From positions 96,124-160,123 of the forward strand of contig JAHDHQ010000009.1 of NCBI GenBank assembly GCA_020631235.1: a DNA stretch of 64,000 bases. The letters are read 5' to 3'. A model generated the notes under the pieces. The model was not told the DNA's origin, made no database searches, and worked only from the letters and a program-made list of their open reading frames with translations. Below are positions 26,110 to 34,900 of this stretch, one piece after another (the stretch's first letter is position 1; every line of letters begins with the position of its first letter). This stretch comes from Saprospiraceae bacterium. Lineage in GTDB: Bacteria > Bacteroidota > Bacteroidia > Chitinophagales > Saprospiraceae. Both the position numbers and the translations under genes were made by a program.

Positions 26110-26937
26110 TTAAATCATTCCTTGTTCGTGTGCATTTTCGGAAATCCCGTGTAATTGCACTGGTTTATTTTTTTTCTTTGTCATTCTCATGTTCAATGCT
26201 TCGACACCTAGAGAAAACGCGATCGCAAAGTATAAATATCCTTTAGGAATAGCCCCTTCTATCAAGTGTGCTTTATGTGCACCTTCTGCTATCAGTAAGA
26301 AAGCAATCAGAATCAGAAAAGATAAGCCTAAAATTTGGATGGTCGGATGTTTGTTTATAAACCTTCCAAGTGGAATAGCAAAAAGCATCATCGCTAAGAC
26401 AGAGAAAATCACACCAAGTATCATAATAATCAACGCACCATCAATACCAGCAGTCATACCTACTGCCGTCAAAATAGAGTCAATAGAAAAAACAATATTA
26501 ATCAATGTGATTTGTATAATCACCTGGGTAATAGACACCATTTTGCCTTTTGCTTCACCTCCATGACCATCACCACCTTCAAGTTTGTGATGTATCTCGG
26601 ATACCGCCTTATACAATAAAAATAAACCTCCAAGAATAAGAATAAGGCTTTGTCCAGAAAATCCAACATGCTTACCAAATAGATCAAAGCTAAACCATGG
26701 TTTTTCCATAGCTGTCAATATGCTTATACCAAAAAGCAATGTAATCCTAAGACCCATAGCTAATATGAGCCCTATATTCGTCGCACGTTTTCGTTTTTCT
26801 TCAGGTAATTTATTAGCTTCTAAGGAGATAAAAATAATGTTGTCCACACCTAGAACTATTTCTAAAAAAGTTAAGGCTAAAAGAGCCATTAACACCTCTG
26901 GTGAGGCAAAATTGGGCATATCTATTAAAGGAATCAT
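26110..26937 (-). CDS. TerC family integral membrane protein
   Basis: This 275-residue inner-membrane protein has about seven hydrophobic segments and the TerC hallmark EIVLGVDNIIFISL (about residues 26-39) with its conserved acidic residue; a second family motif, NIVFSIDSILTAVGM, lies in the second half. TerC-family proteins handle metal ions (manganese export in several bacteria) and were first linked to tellurite resistance. A loop around residues 115-135 has several His residues (HHKLEGGDGHGG). It is the first gene of a five-gene minus-strand run ending with mbnP-mbnH, which suggests a metal-related role. Confidence 0.9.
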   Translation of the reverse strand: MIPLIDMPNFASPEVLMALLALTFLEIVLGVDNIIFISLEANKLPEEKRKRATNIGLILAMGLRITLLFGISILTAMEKPWFSFDLFGKHVGFSGQSLILILGGLFLLYKAVSEIHHKLEGGDGHGGEAKGKMVSITQVIIQITLINIVFSIDSILTAVGMTAGIDGALIIMILGVIFSVLAMMLFAIPLGRFINKHPTIQILGLSFLILIAFLLIAEGAHKAHLIEGAIPKGYLYFAIAFSLGVEALNMRMTKKKNKPVQLHGISENAHEQGMI

Positions 26938-27011
26938 GGTCCATTTATTTAATGTTTCAAAGGTAAATAAATGCTAGTTCCTTTAATACATACCGCTTCA
27001 TTTTATATAAA

Positions 27012-27047
27012 TAAAAAAGACCACAGTTAAGATTAACCATGGTCTTT
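27012..27047 (-). terminator. Terminator after the PorP/SprF-like gene
   Basis: AAAGACCA (27016-27023) pairs with TGGTCTTT (27040-27047), with an inner GTTAA/TTAAC stem. On the minus strand the hairpin is followed by a run of U, giving a rho-independent terminator 23 nt after the PorP/SprF-like stop codon. Confidence 0.7.
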
Positions 27048-27069
27048 CAAAATTACGTTACAGTGGAAT

Positions 27070-28041
27070 TTATTGTTCAATATCCTTTTCCATCATTTCT
27101 TCTTCTTGCATCATCACTTTATCTTTTCTACCAATATCCAATCTAACAGACACTTCATGAGATCCATTGTTGTATTGTTGGAATTCATGACGAGATACAT
27201 TATATGTGTAAAAGAAATTAAAGGCATTTAACCTTGTACCAATTAAGAAACCTAATCTTTCGTCGGCTCCTATGGTATAGGAAACACCTCCACTCAATTT
27301 GTTATCTAAGAACTGACCGAGCACATTTACATCTACATGTAATGGCACAAACATTAAATCTTTTACCATGATCGATGGTGTTATCGTCATATCATACTGT
27401 GGCATCGCATGCCTATACCCTAATTGTACTAAATACCCAAACTCTTGCTCACGCTCTACATCTGGATTATCGTCAATCAATGAACTGATTAAGCTTGGCA
27501 AGGCTAGGCCATAAATAAATTTCTCTTGATATTCTCCGAAAACTCCGAAAGAAACATCAAAATAATTCACCCCATTGAACCGATCTAAGATCAGTGGGTC
27601 ATCTTCATTAATTAATTCGTCATTAAGTACACCGGCCGAAACACTATGTTGTACAACCTCTCCTGTCAAGCCAAATCCGACTTTGTTTTCAGGCGAATCA
27701 ATAGTATACGATAATCCCACTTGTCCTTTCGTCGTTTCCAAAGCACCATTGGTGTCTGATAAAACCATCGCTCCTAAACCAAGACGATTAGCGATAGGCC
27801 CATCATAACTTAGCGTAAATGTTTTAGGAGTGCCCTCAAATCCAGCCCAAGTATTTCTATAACCAAAAAACATGGTGTGATAAGGTGTAGACCCAATAGC
27901 TCCTGGGTTTACTAATACTGGCTGAACATAAGCCTGTGTAAAAATATATCGCTCATCAAAGTATCTTGATTGACTCATCAACTGCGAGCTGATGAAAACG
28001 ATAAAAACGGTATATAATATATGTTTCATTGTCATTGTCAT
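27070..28041 (-). CDS. PorP/SprF family type IX secretion system outer-membrane protein
   Basis: This 323-residue outer-membrane beta-barrel protein has a signal peptide ending MSQSRYF. The PorP/SprF N-terminal pattern is clear (FTQAYVQPVLVNPGAIGSTPYHTMFFGYRNTWAGFEGTPKTFTLSYDGPI), followed by repeated amphipathic strands. SprF-like proteins are paired with, and needed for surface attachment of, T9SS cargo with type B C-terminal domains. The upstream gene, 17 nt away, encodes such a cargo, so the two form a cargo-plus-partner pair in one operon. The last residues are acidic and helical (QEEEMMEKDIEQ). Confidence 0.9.
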   Translation of the reverse strand: MTMTMKHILYTVFIVFISSQLMSQSRYFDERYIFTQAYVQPVLVNPGAIGSTPYHTMFFGYRNTWAGFEGTPKTFTLSYDGPIANRLGLGAMVLSDTNGALETTKGQVGLSYTIDSPENKVGFGLTGEVVQHSVSAGVLNDELINEDDPLILDRFNGVNYFDVSFGVFGEYQEKFIYGLALPSLISSLIDDNPDVEREQEFGYLVQLGYRHAMPQYDMTITPSIMVKDLMFVPLHVDVNVLGQFLDNKLSGGVSYTIGADERLGFLIGTRLNAFNFFYTYNVSRHEFQQYNNGSHEVSVRLDIGRKDKVMMQEEEMMEKDIEQ

Positions 28042-28058
28042 TTTTTGAGTTGCGATAA

Positions 28059-31000
28059 TTAGTCCCTTAATAGTGTTACCGTTCCTTTAAGGAGCTCCTT
28101 GGCTCCGTTAGGAAAAACGAGTTCTAGCACCCAGTAATAAGCTCCTTCTAAAAGTGGTTCTCCACTCTCATCTAGACCATTCCAATTGTTAGAATAATTA
28201 GCAAAGCCATTGACCTTGCGACCATATCGGTCATATAAATCTAATTGTGAACTAGCATGCAGATTAGATTGAATACATTCAATTTCAAAAAACTCATTAA
28301 AACTATCACCATTAGGCGTTATCACTGAATTCGCTATATAGCATGTGGTATCTGATTCTCCGCATACTTCTATTTGACCTGAAATCCAGTCACAACCATT
28401 ATTATCAGTGATAGAAAGTGTATATAAACCTGCAGAAAGGTTAGGGTTAGTAGGTCCATCTGAACCTTCTGGTGTCCATTCATATATATAAGGTGCTACC
28501 CCACCACTAACATTCATTTGGATAGAACCATCAGACATTCCTTCCATGCTCTCACAGATGATAGTACCCACCGATACATCGAAAGGCTCAGGCTCTGTCA
28601 CTTCGAATTGGATGGCATCAGAGATTGCGCCATTTTGATCCGCAGCTGTTAAAAAGTATGTTCCCGCACAAAGCCCCTCTATAGGTAATACTTGACTAGA
28701 GGCAACTTCTGTACCTTCGCTGTCTGTCACTACTATATTAAATGGAGCGTTTCCAGCTATGGTAGCCGTAACCATTCCATCACAAGAACCGTTACAAGAG
28801 ACACCAAAACCACTAAACTCAGCTTCAGAAATAACAATAACTTCATCCACTACAACCACAGTCGTTATGGTATATGTAACCGATTCAAAACAATCATTCT
28901 CATCAGTAACTACAAGCGTATATGTACCAGGACCTACATTTTCTAAGTCTTCAGTCATGGCTATGGACATGGGCGTTTGATCAAACCACTCATAAGTCAA
29001 CATGCCTGTTCCTCCAGTAGCTGTGGCATCCAAAGTAAACAATCCTCCACCTAAATCTATTTCTGTAATATTAATTACAATCGGATCCGGCGATGCGATT
29101 ACAATCGAATCAGGCCAGCAGACGCTGCCACTATCATCTTGCACGCAAAATTGATAACTACCTGCAGGGAGAGTAATATTATCACAATCAACTTCAGACG
29201 AATTGATAAAGCAAGTATATTCTCCACAACCTCCAGAAACTTCAGTGATTATCATCCCATCTTCTGCTCCTACACAACTAACATCTGTGCCTGTCACGTT
29301 GTCAATCATAAGTGGATCCAAATCTTCTTCTATGGTAAAATCTTCACAAACTTGAGTAGCGGGATTACCTACTTCTTGCTTGCAAAATTGATAGGTTCCT
29401 GCAGCTAATCCAGAAATGTCATCGCAAGGGAAAACGGTTCCTCCTATTAAACATTCGTATTCTATGTTTGGACAACCACCTGTACATTCTACGGTAGCGC
29501 TGCCCGTATCATTATCACAATCTATATCTTGTGTTTCTATGTTTATAGTTAAATCTGGGATTAAACAAAGTACTTCATAAGTACCTGTCGCTGTACATCC
29601 TGTTGTTGTTTCAGTAACTGTTACGGTGTACTCTCCACAATCGAGTCCTACTCTATCTTCTACATTAGGACTACCTGGAATGTCAGCCCAGTCATGAGTG
29701 ATGTTGTTGCTGCCTGTAACTGTACAATCTATAGCACCTTGTGTATCACAAGTAACATTAGTCACTACACATTCTAGAGTAATATCCGAAGCGCCATTGA
29801 CCACTAATGAAGTGTTAATCATACAACCATTTTCATCGCTTACAGTTACGAAATAAGTATCAGCTTGTAGGTTGTTATGGGCACTTTGATTACCAAGTGT
29901 AGTCGATCCTCCAGTCCAAGCATATTCATAATCGCCTGTTCCTCCGGCAACATTTACACTAACTGTACCTCCAGTAGAACAATCTGCATCAGTAGCGTTT
30001 GCACTGGTGAATGATAATTCCATACCAGGCTGATTGATGGTTGTACAATCTTCCGCAGTACAATTTTCGCTATCGGTAATGGTTACACAATAATCACCTG
30101 CTCCTACATTAAGTAATTGACAATTTGAATTACCAACTGTCACTCCCCCGATTTCCCACATACAAACAAATGGTCCTACACCATTCATGGCTTGCACCGT
30201 AATGGATCCAGTCTCTTCTCCAAAACAAGCTACATCAGTAGGTGTTAATCCAACTGCCAAGTTACAGGGCGGATCTATGTTAGTGCAAGTAATGGTAGCA
30301 TCTTGAAAAACTGATGATATGACCATTGCATCACAATCGGTGACTTCGAATTCAGATGGAGATTCTATAAATTCAATATCTGTCATATCTCCTTCAGCAC
30401 AATCGTTATTTACCGTAAATCCTAACTCATAAAATAAAATGCCGTCTGGGAAGGACATACATTCTCCATTAGAACTATTCCAACTTATGGTTAATATATT
30501 CGGTTCTGAGTAATTTATATTTCCCCCTTCAAACAAAGGTAGATCCTGACTTAAATTCTTTAATCCTGTATATTCTAAGATGTTTTCATCCCAAGTCATG
30601 GTATACTGAAAACTTAATATATCTGTAAAATTATTTCCGGTGATAGGTACACAAATATCTTCACCAGCTCCTGCATTTACATCACCTGCTGTGATGGTAA
30701 AGGCTCCTGGAGGAACTACTTCTGTCACACATATTTCACCACAGATAGTTTCGAATTCTAAAGATCCACTAGATCCACTTACATCAATGATCGAATTATC
30801 TACATCTAAAATCTCAACAAAAGAACAATCACCTACCTCGCCTAATAACTCAAAGCACAACTCAAATAAAACACTACCATTAGGTAAGGTTACAGGGTTT
30901 ACACCCGTATTATCAAACCAAATAAAGGTCAATGAATCAGTTGTAAATTGACTAATATTTGAAGCCGGGAAAGGTGGTGGTAAATTTAGATTTTGTACGC

Positions 31001-31709
31001 CAGTAAACATGAGTTGAGTACTGTCAAAAGCAATTCCACCTTGAAGTGCTTGGATACCTATAAAATCATTGGCCAAAAAAGGCACACAAACTGTAGAACC
31101 CATTTCTCCTTCGATATCACCAATAAACAGAGTAACATCTGCATTATCATTTTCAATGCCGCAAGATTCCATAGGTGGCTCATCACTACAATCTGAACCA
31201 GGTATTTTTACTGGTAGCGCATCAAAGGTAAGCCCTACTTCGTTTTCTTGACCATCTATAATCTCTATTAACTGGAATACATCGAAGTTTTCTACTGTCA
31301 ATGCTGTGCTGTCACAAGGATCTCCCACTACATCAAATACAATAGAAAATAGATTAGTATTATCTGGTAGCTCTCCATAAGGTGGCTCTAAGTCCACATC
31401 ATTCCATGAAATACCAATTACTCCATCTTCTCCCGATTGAGTGGTAAATGGAGTACTAAATGAAGAATTATCAAAACCTAACAAATCCGTCGTTACATTA
31501 TTTACTGAATTAAATGCGAGAACTGTAGAGTCCCACATAATCCAATATTGCTTACTTAAAATGTTGGTAAAATTACTAATGCCTACGTCCACATTAAATG
31601 TTTGACCAGGCGTTGGGCTTTGTGATGAACTAAATTCCACATTTATTTGTGCATTGGTTAAACCTAACGAACAAAAAAACAGGATTAGAATATTTATTCC
31701 ATTTTTCAT
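28059..31709 (-). CDS. Secreted surface protein: three cohesin-like domains, SprB-type repeats, T9SS type B sorting domain
   Basis: This 1216-residue protein has a signal peptide (MKNGINILILFFCSLGLTNAQ) and three cohesin-like beta domains at about 21-165, 185-330 and 335-475 (patterns such as PGQTFNVDVGISNFTNILSKQYWIMWDSTVL). Several SprB-type repeats (VACFGEETGSITVQAMNGVGPF) follow to about 1110. The C-terminus NSVITPNGDSFNEFFEIE ... YDRYGRKV ... GAYYWVLEL is the gliding-motility-associated type B sorting domain. It should cross the outer membrane through T9SS and be held at the surface with help from the downstream PorP/SprF-like protein. The cohesin-like domains might bind the dockerin-like region encoded by the next gene upstream; that is inference. 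The ATG at 31709 follows a -7 element. Confidence 0.9.
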   Translation of the reverse strand: MKNGINILILFFCSLGLTNAQINVEFSSSQSPTPGQTFNVDVGISNFTNILSKQYWIMWDSTVLAFNSVNNVTTDLLGFDNSSFSTPFTTQSGEDGVIGISWNDVDLEPPYGELPDNTNLFSIVFDVVGDPCDSTALTVENFDVFQLIEIIDGQENEVGLTFDALPVKIPGSDCSDEPPMESCGIENDNADVTLFIGDIEGEMGSTVCVPFLANDFIGIQALQGGIAFDSTQLMFTGVQNLNLPPPFPASNISQFTTDSLTFIWFDNTGVNPVTLPNGSVLFELCFELLGEVGDCSFVEILDVDNSIIDVSGSSGSLEFETICGEICVTEVVPPGAFTITAGDVNAGAGEDICVPITGNNFTDILSFQYTMTWDENILEYTGLKNLSQDLPLFEGGNINYSEPNILTISWNSSNGECMSFPDGILFYELGFTVNNDCAEGDMTDIEFIESPSEFEVTDCDAMVISSVFQDATITCTNIDPPCNLAVGLTPTDVACFGEETGSITVQAMNGVGPFVCMWEIGGVTVGNSNCQLLNVGAGDYCVTITDSENCTAEDCTTINQPGMELSFTSANATDADCSTGGTVSVNVAGGTGDYEYAWTGGSTTLGNQSAHNNLQADTYFVTVSDENGCMINTSLVVNGASDITLECVVTNVTCDTQGAIDCTVTGSNNITHDWADIPGSPNVEDRVGLDCGEYTVTVTETTTGCTATGTYEVLCLIPDLTINIETQDIDCDNDTGSATVECTGGCPNIEYECLIGGTVFPCDDISGLAAGTYQFCKQEVGNPATQVCEDFTIEEDLDPLMIDNVTGTDVSCVGAEDGMIITEVSGGCGEYTCFINSSEVDCDNITLPAGSYQFCVQDDSGSVCWPDSIVIASPDPIVINITEIDLGGGLFTLDATATGGTGMLTYEWFDQTPMSIAMTEDLENVGPGTYTLVVTDENDCFESVTYTITTVVVVDEVIVISEAEFSGFGVSCNGSCDGMVTATIAGNAPFNIVVTDSEGTEVASSQVLPIEGLCAGTYFLTAADQNGAISDAIQFEVTEPEPFDVSVGTIICESMEGMSDGSIQMNVSGGVAPYIYEWTPEGSDGPTNPNLSAGLYTLSITDNNGCDWISGQIEVCGESDTTCYIANSVITPNGDSFNEFFEIECIQSNLHASSQLDLYDRYGRKVNGFANYSNNWNGLDESGEPLLEGAYYWVLELVFPNGAKELLKGTVTLLRD

Positions 31710-31745
31710 ATATGAGACTTGAATATCTGGCTGTAAAATATTTTA

Positions 31746-31753
31746 CAAATTTA
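31746..31753 (-). promoter_or_regulatory. Candidate -7 element for the cohesin/PorP-SprF operon
   Basis: On the minus strand the sequence reads TAAATTTG, an exact match to TAnnTTTG, 37 nt upstream of the ATG at 31709. It lies downstream of the preceding gene's terminator hairpin, so the position is sensible. No matching -33 TTG was recognised. Confidence 0.4.
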
Positions 31754-31860
31754 ACATATATAGTTTTCAGATATATAGGAAATTACCATATTTCTGATTT
31801 ATATAACTTTTATTACTACAATAGAAACGATTTCTGTTTACTTTATGTAGTCTTCAAACA

Positions 31861-31901
31861 TTGAAAATCGTCTTTTCCACCTGGGTCAAGACGATTTTCA
31901 A
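31861..31901 (-). terminator. Perfect 14-bp hairpin after the dockerin-like protein gene
   Basis: Arms 31861-31874 and 31888-31901 pair perfectly with a 13-nt loop, 33 nt after the stop of the upstream minus-strand gene. There is only a short U-run, but the stem is long. It probably ends that transcript before the cohesin gene. Confidence 0.6.
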
Positions 31902-31933
31902 ATATTCGATTTCTAGCTATGTCTTTGCATAAA

Positions 31934-34900
31934 TTACTTTATGCGTATCATTTTCTTTGTCACAGAGTACTTTGAAGTAGATAATTCATAATACAACACA
32001 CCTTCAAAGTTTGTCTGATTTAAATTAACTACAACTTCATTCAATCCATTTTTATACCAATTTTGGACAGATTGAATAATTCTTCCATTTACATCCATTA
32101 CAACTAATCTAACTTCATCATCTTCTGGAAGGTTAAAACTAATTCTTGTCATCGAACTAAATGGATTTGGTCTGTTTTGGAACACTTCCAATCCTGCTAC
32201 TAACTCATTGTTATTCAACGTGATATCCATCACCTCTAATGTCGCACTATATGCTTCTGCCTCTGTTAAAGCTGAACTAATGCTTACATTATCCATTGAT
32301 TTATCATCATCAAGAATTATTTTGATAAATTCTTCGTCTTTTTCAAACTCCACAGCTCCATTAGCATTCCAAGAAAAGCTCATTAGTCCATTTCCTGCAT
32401 TATGTAAGCTATAATTTCCTTGATTAAGTTGGATAGACGAAGATGTCACTTCATTGATATTAACTGACTCATTAAATTCCAGGGTAAACTGAGCACCATT
32501 GATGGTTGATTGCTCATCCACTATTAAGGAAATCGTATTTCCTTCTTGCACAGTCTTAAGAATAAACGCATCTCTATTTCTAGTATCTGCTTCTTCTGAA
32601 ACTGAATTTAATATGGCCGTATTGTTTACATCACCGACTTTTACCGCAACAAAATCTTGGTTCATTACATCATTAATAATGTCATCAATGATTATTTGTT
32701 CAGTAAATGGCCACGGAGTGCTTACATCTACAAAGTTTTGTGCCGCATCTACAAATCTCCAACTTTGGTTTTGTGGAAATGCTTCTGTAACTCCCAAGAT
32801 TAATTGTCTTATTTCTACTAAATCAGAAGCGGTAATCTTTTCATTATTGTTTACATCTGCTGCAATCAATTTATATGGAGAATCAAGATCGTTTAATCCT
32901 AGAATATGCTGTTGTATAAGCACAATATCTAAGGTACTCACTCCATTAATATGATCATCATTTTTGCTTGGTTGTAAGATATAGTCTTCATTCGAAGTAA
33001 GTTCTTCGAAGGCGAAGTAACCATTGTCTTCAGTCATCAAGTAATCTTCATTGTGATCACTCATGCTTTCTAACATTACAGATACTTCAGCTAATTCTTC
33101 GCTACCTTCAGTTTTTACTGAACCAGCAACCATAGGCTTAGAAAATTCTCCACCTCCATCTTCTGTCTCACAACCATCATCATTAGCTTGGATGGTTAAC
33201 TCAACTGAGCAGAAATCTTGGTTGCCGTGGTCATCCGTAAAGAATATGTTTATGTTATTTACACCTAAATGATCACAATTAAACGTTTCTGAAATATCTA
33301 GTGGATTAGCTGTGAATGAAAAAGCAACATCATCATCACAATCATCATACACATATTCATCTCCTTTGAGTACAAAATCACTTGCCCATAATTGCACCTC
33401 GTTAGTTGTAGGCATCAAAGTTATCGTTAATTTACCTATACAGTAAGGTGAAGGTGTGCTACAATCTATCACATCTATCTCTCGTGAACAAGACTGTACA
33501 TTACCACAATTATCAGCTACTTCCCAATCAATTCTATAAGATCCTATTGGTAAATTTCTGTTAATACTGCTACTTCCATTTATGCCACCAAAATCTTCGC
33601 CACTTGGGATAGCTGTAATCTGATAGCTGTACAAACTCTCATCCGTTAAGTCTTCTCCTGTACAACCATCGATAGCTGAAATAGAGGCCTGAACCTGAGC
33701 TCTACAATTGTTTGAAGAAGAAGCACAATATTCTTCTTGATCAGGGCTACAAACAGTAATAGCTGGTCCCTTGTCAAAATTAACTTTTATGGTTTGGACA
33801 TGATTGTATAAACCACTGCTAGGATTGTTAGAATCGTACAAACACCAGTCAATAACCGTCCAAGTCCTCAATATTTTTACACAAGCATCTTCATCACTAT
33901 AAAACAATTGATCAGAGTGTGTATATGTAATATTAGCACACTGTCCTGCTTGGTTTATATTTTGTCCATTATACGTAGGGTATTCACCTGTCACACTATT
34001 AGGGTCAGTATCTGTCCCAATACAAGATGTCAATGGTGGATTAACAATATCTGCAGGGTAGTCAATTAGTCCAGCTAAATCTACATCTTTCTCGACTGTT
34101 AAGGTTTGATCACATACATCAAATCTAGCCCCAGATAAATCCAATACATACCAATCAAGGTCTATAGTACCAACATTACACTCATCTAAGTTTCTTGTCT
34201 CATCGAAAAACGGTCCATTAAATCCACAATTGTCCGTTACAACAGGTTCTCCAGTCAAACTAGCGGTTAGGTTGTTTATACTTAAGCAAGAGATGGGTCT
34301 GTCACTTGGACAACTTACTAGTTCTGGATCATGTTTATCCTGTACCACTACAAAGGTCATACATGATGCAGTCAATCCTGCTGGATCAGTAACTTGCATT
34401 TCTACCATTATACCAGGATCAGCACCTAGATCTGCACAACAAAACTGAGTGAAATCATCAAATTCTAAATCACTGTGACCAGGAGCTTCATACTCATCCA
34501 CATTACAAACTGGACCGCTCACTCGCTTAATTTTATAATCAAGAGAATCACAATCATGTGAACCATCATCTACAGAAGTAGCATTGACTCTACCCCATCC
34601 ATTTTCTCCAAGTGTCACCACAATAAATTCATCACAAACCGCTGTCGGAGGATTACTATCGATAAGATCAACCTCAAAAGCACATCCAAAATCGTATTCT
34701 CCTTCAGGTCCAAAGTCAGATGTCAAAACATTTCCACACTCATCTTGGATGTGGTACCTTATCCATACTCTTGGGCCTACTAAGTTAGGTATAGTAAACG
34801 TTCCGTCACTATTAGCAATGACTCCGTCGTTTATGAATGGTTCGCTCGGTTCAGGAAATCCAAAGTCATTTGCTTCCTTATACAATACAGTAATTTCTAT

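Noticed and set aside
26110..26937. Tellurite-resistance operon
   Set aside because: Only a terC-family gene is present; no other ter genes lie next to it, and TerC proteins are widespread in metal homeostasis.
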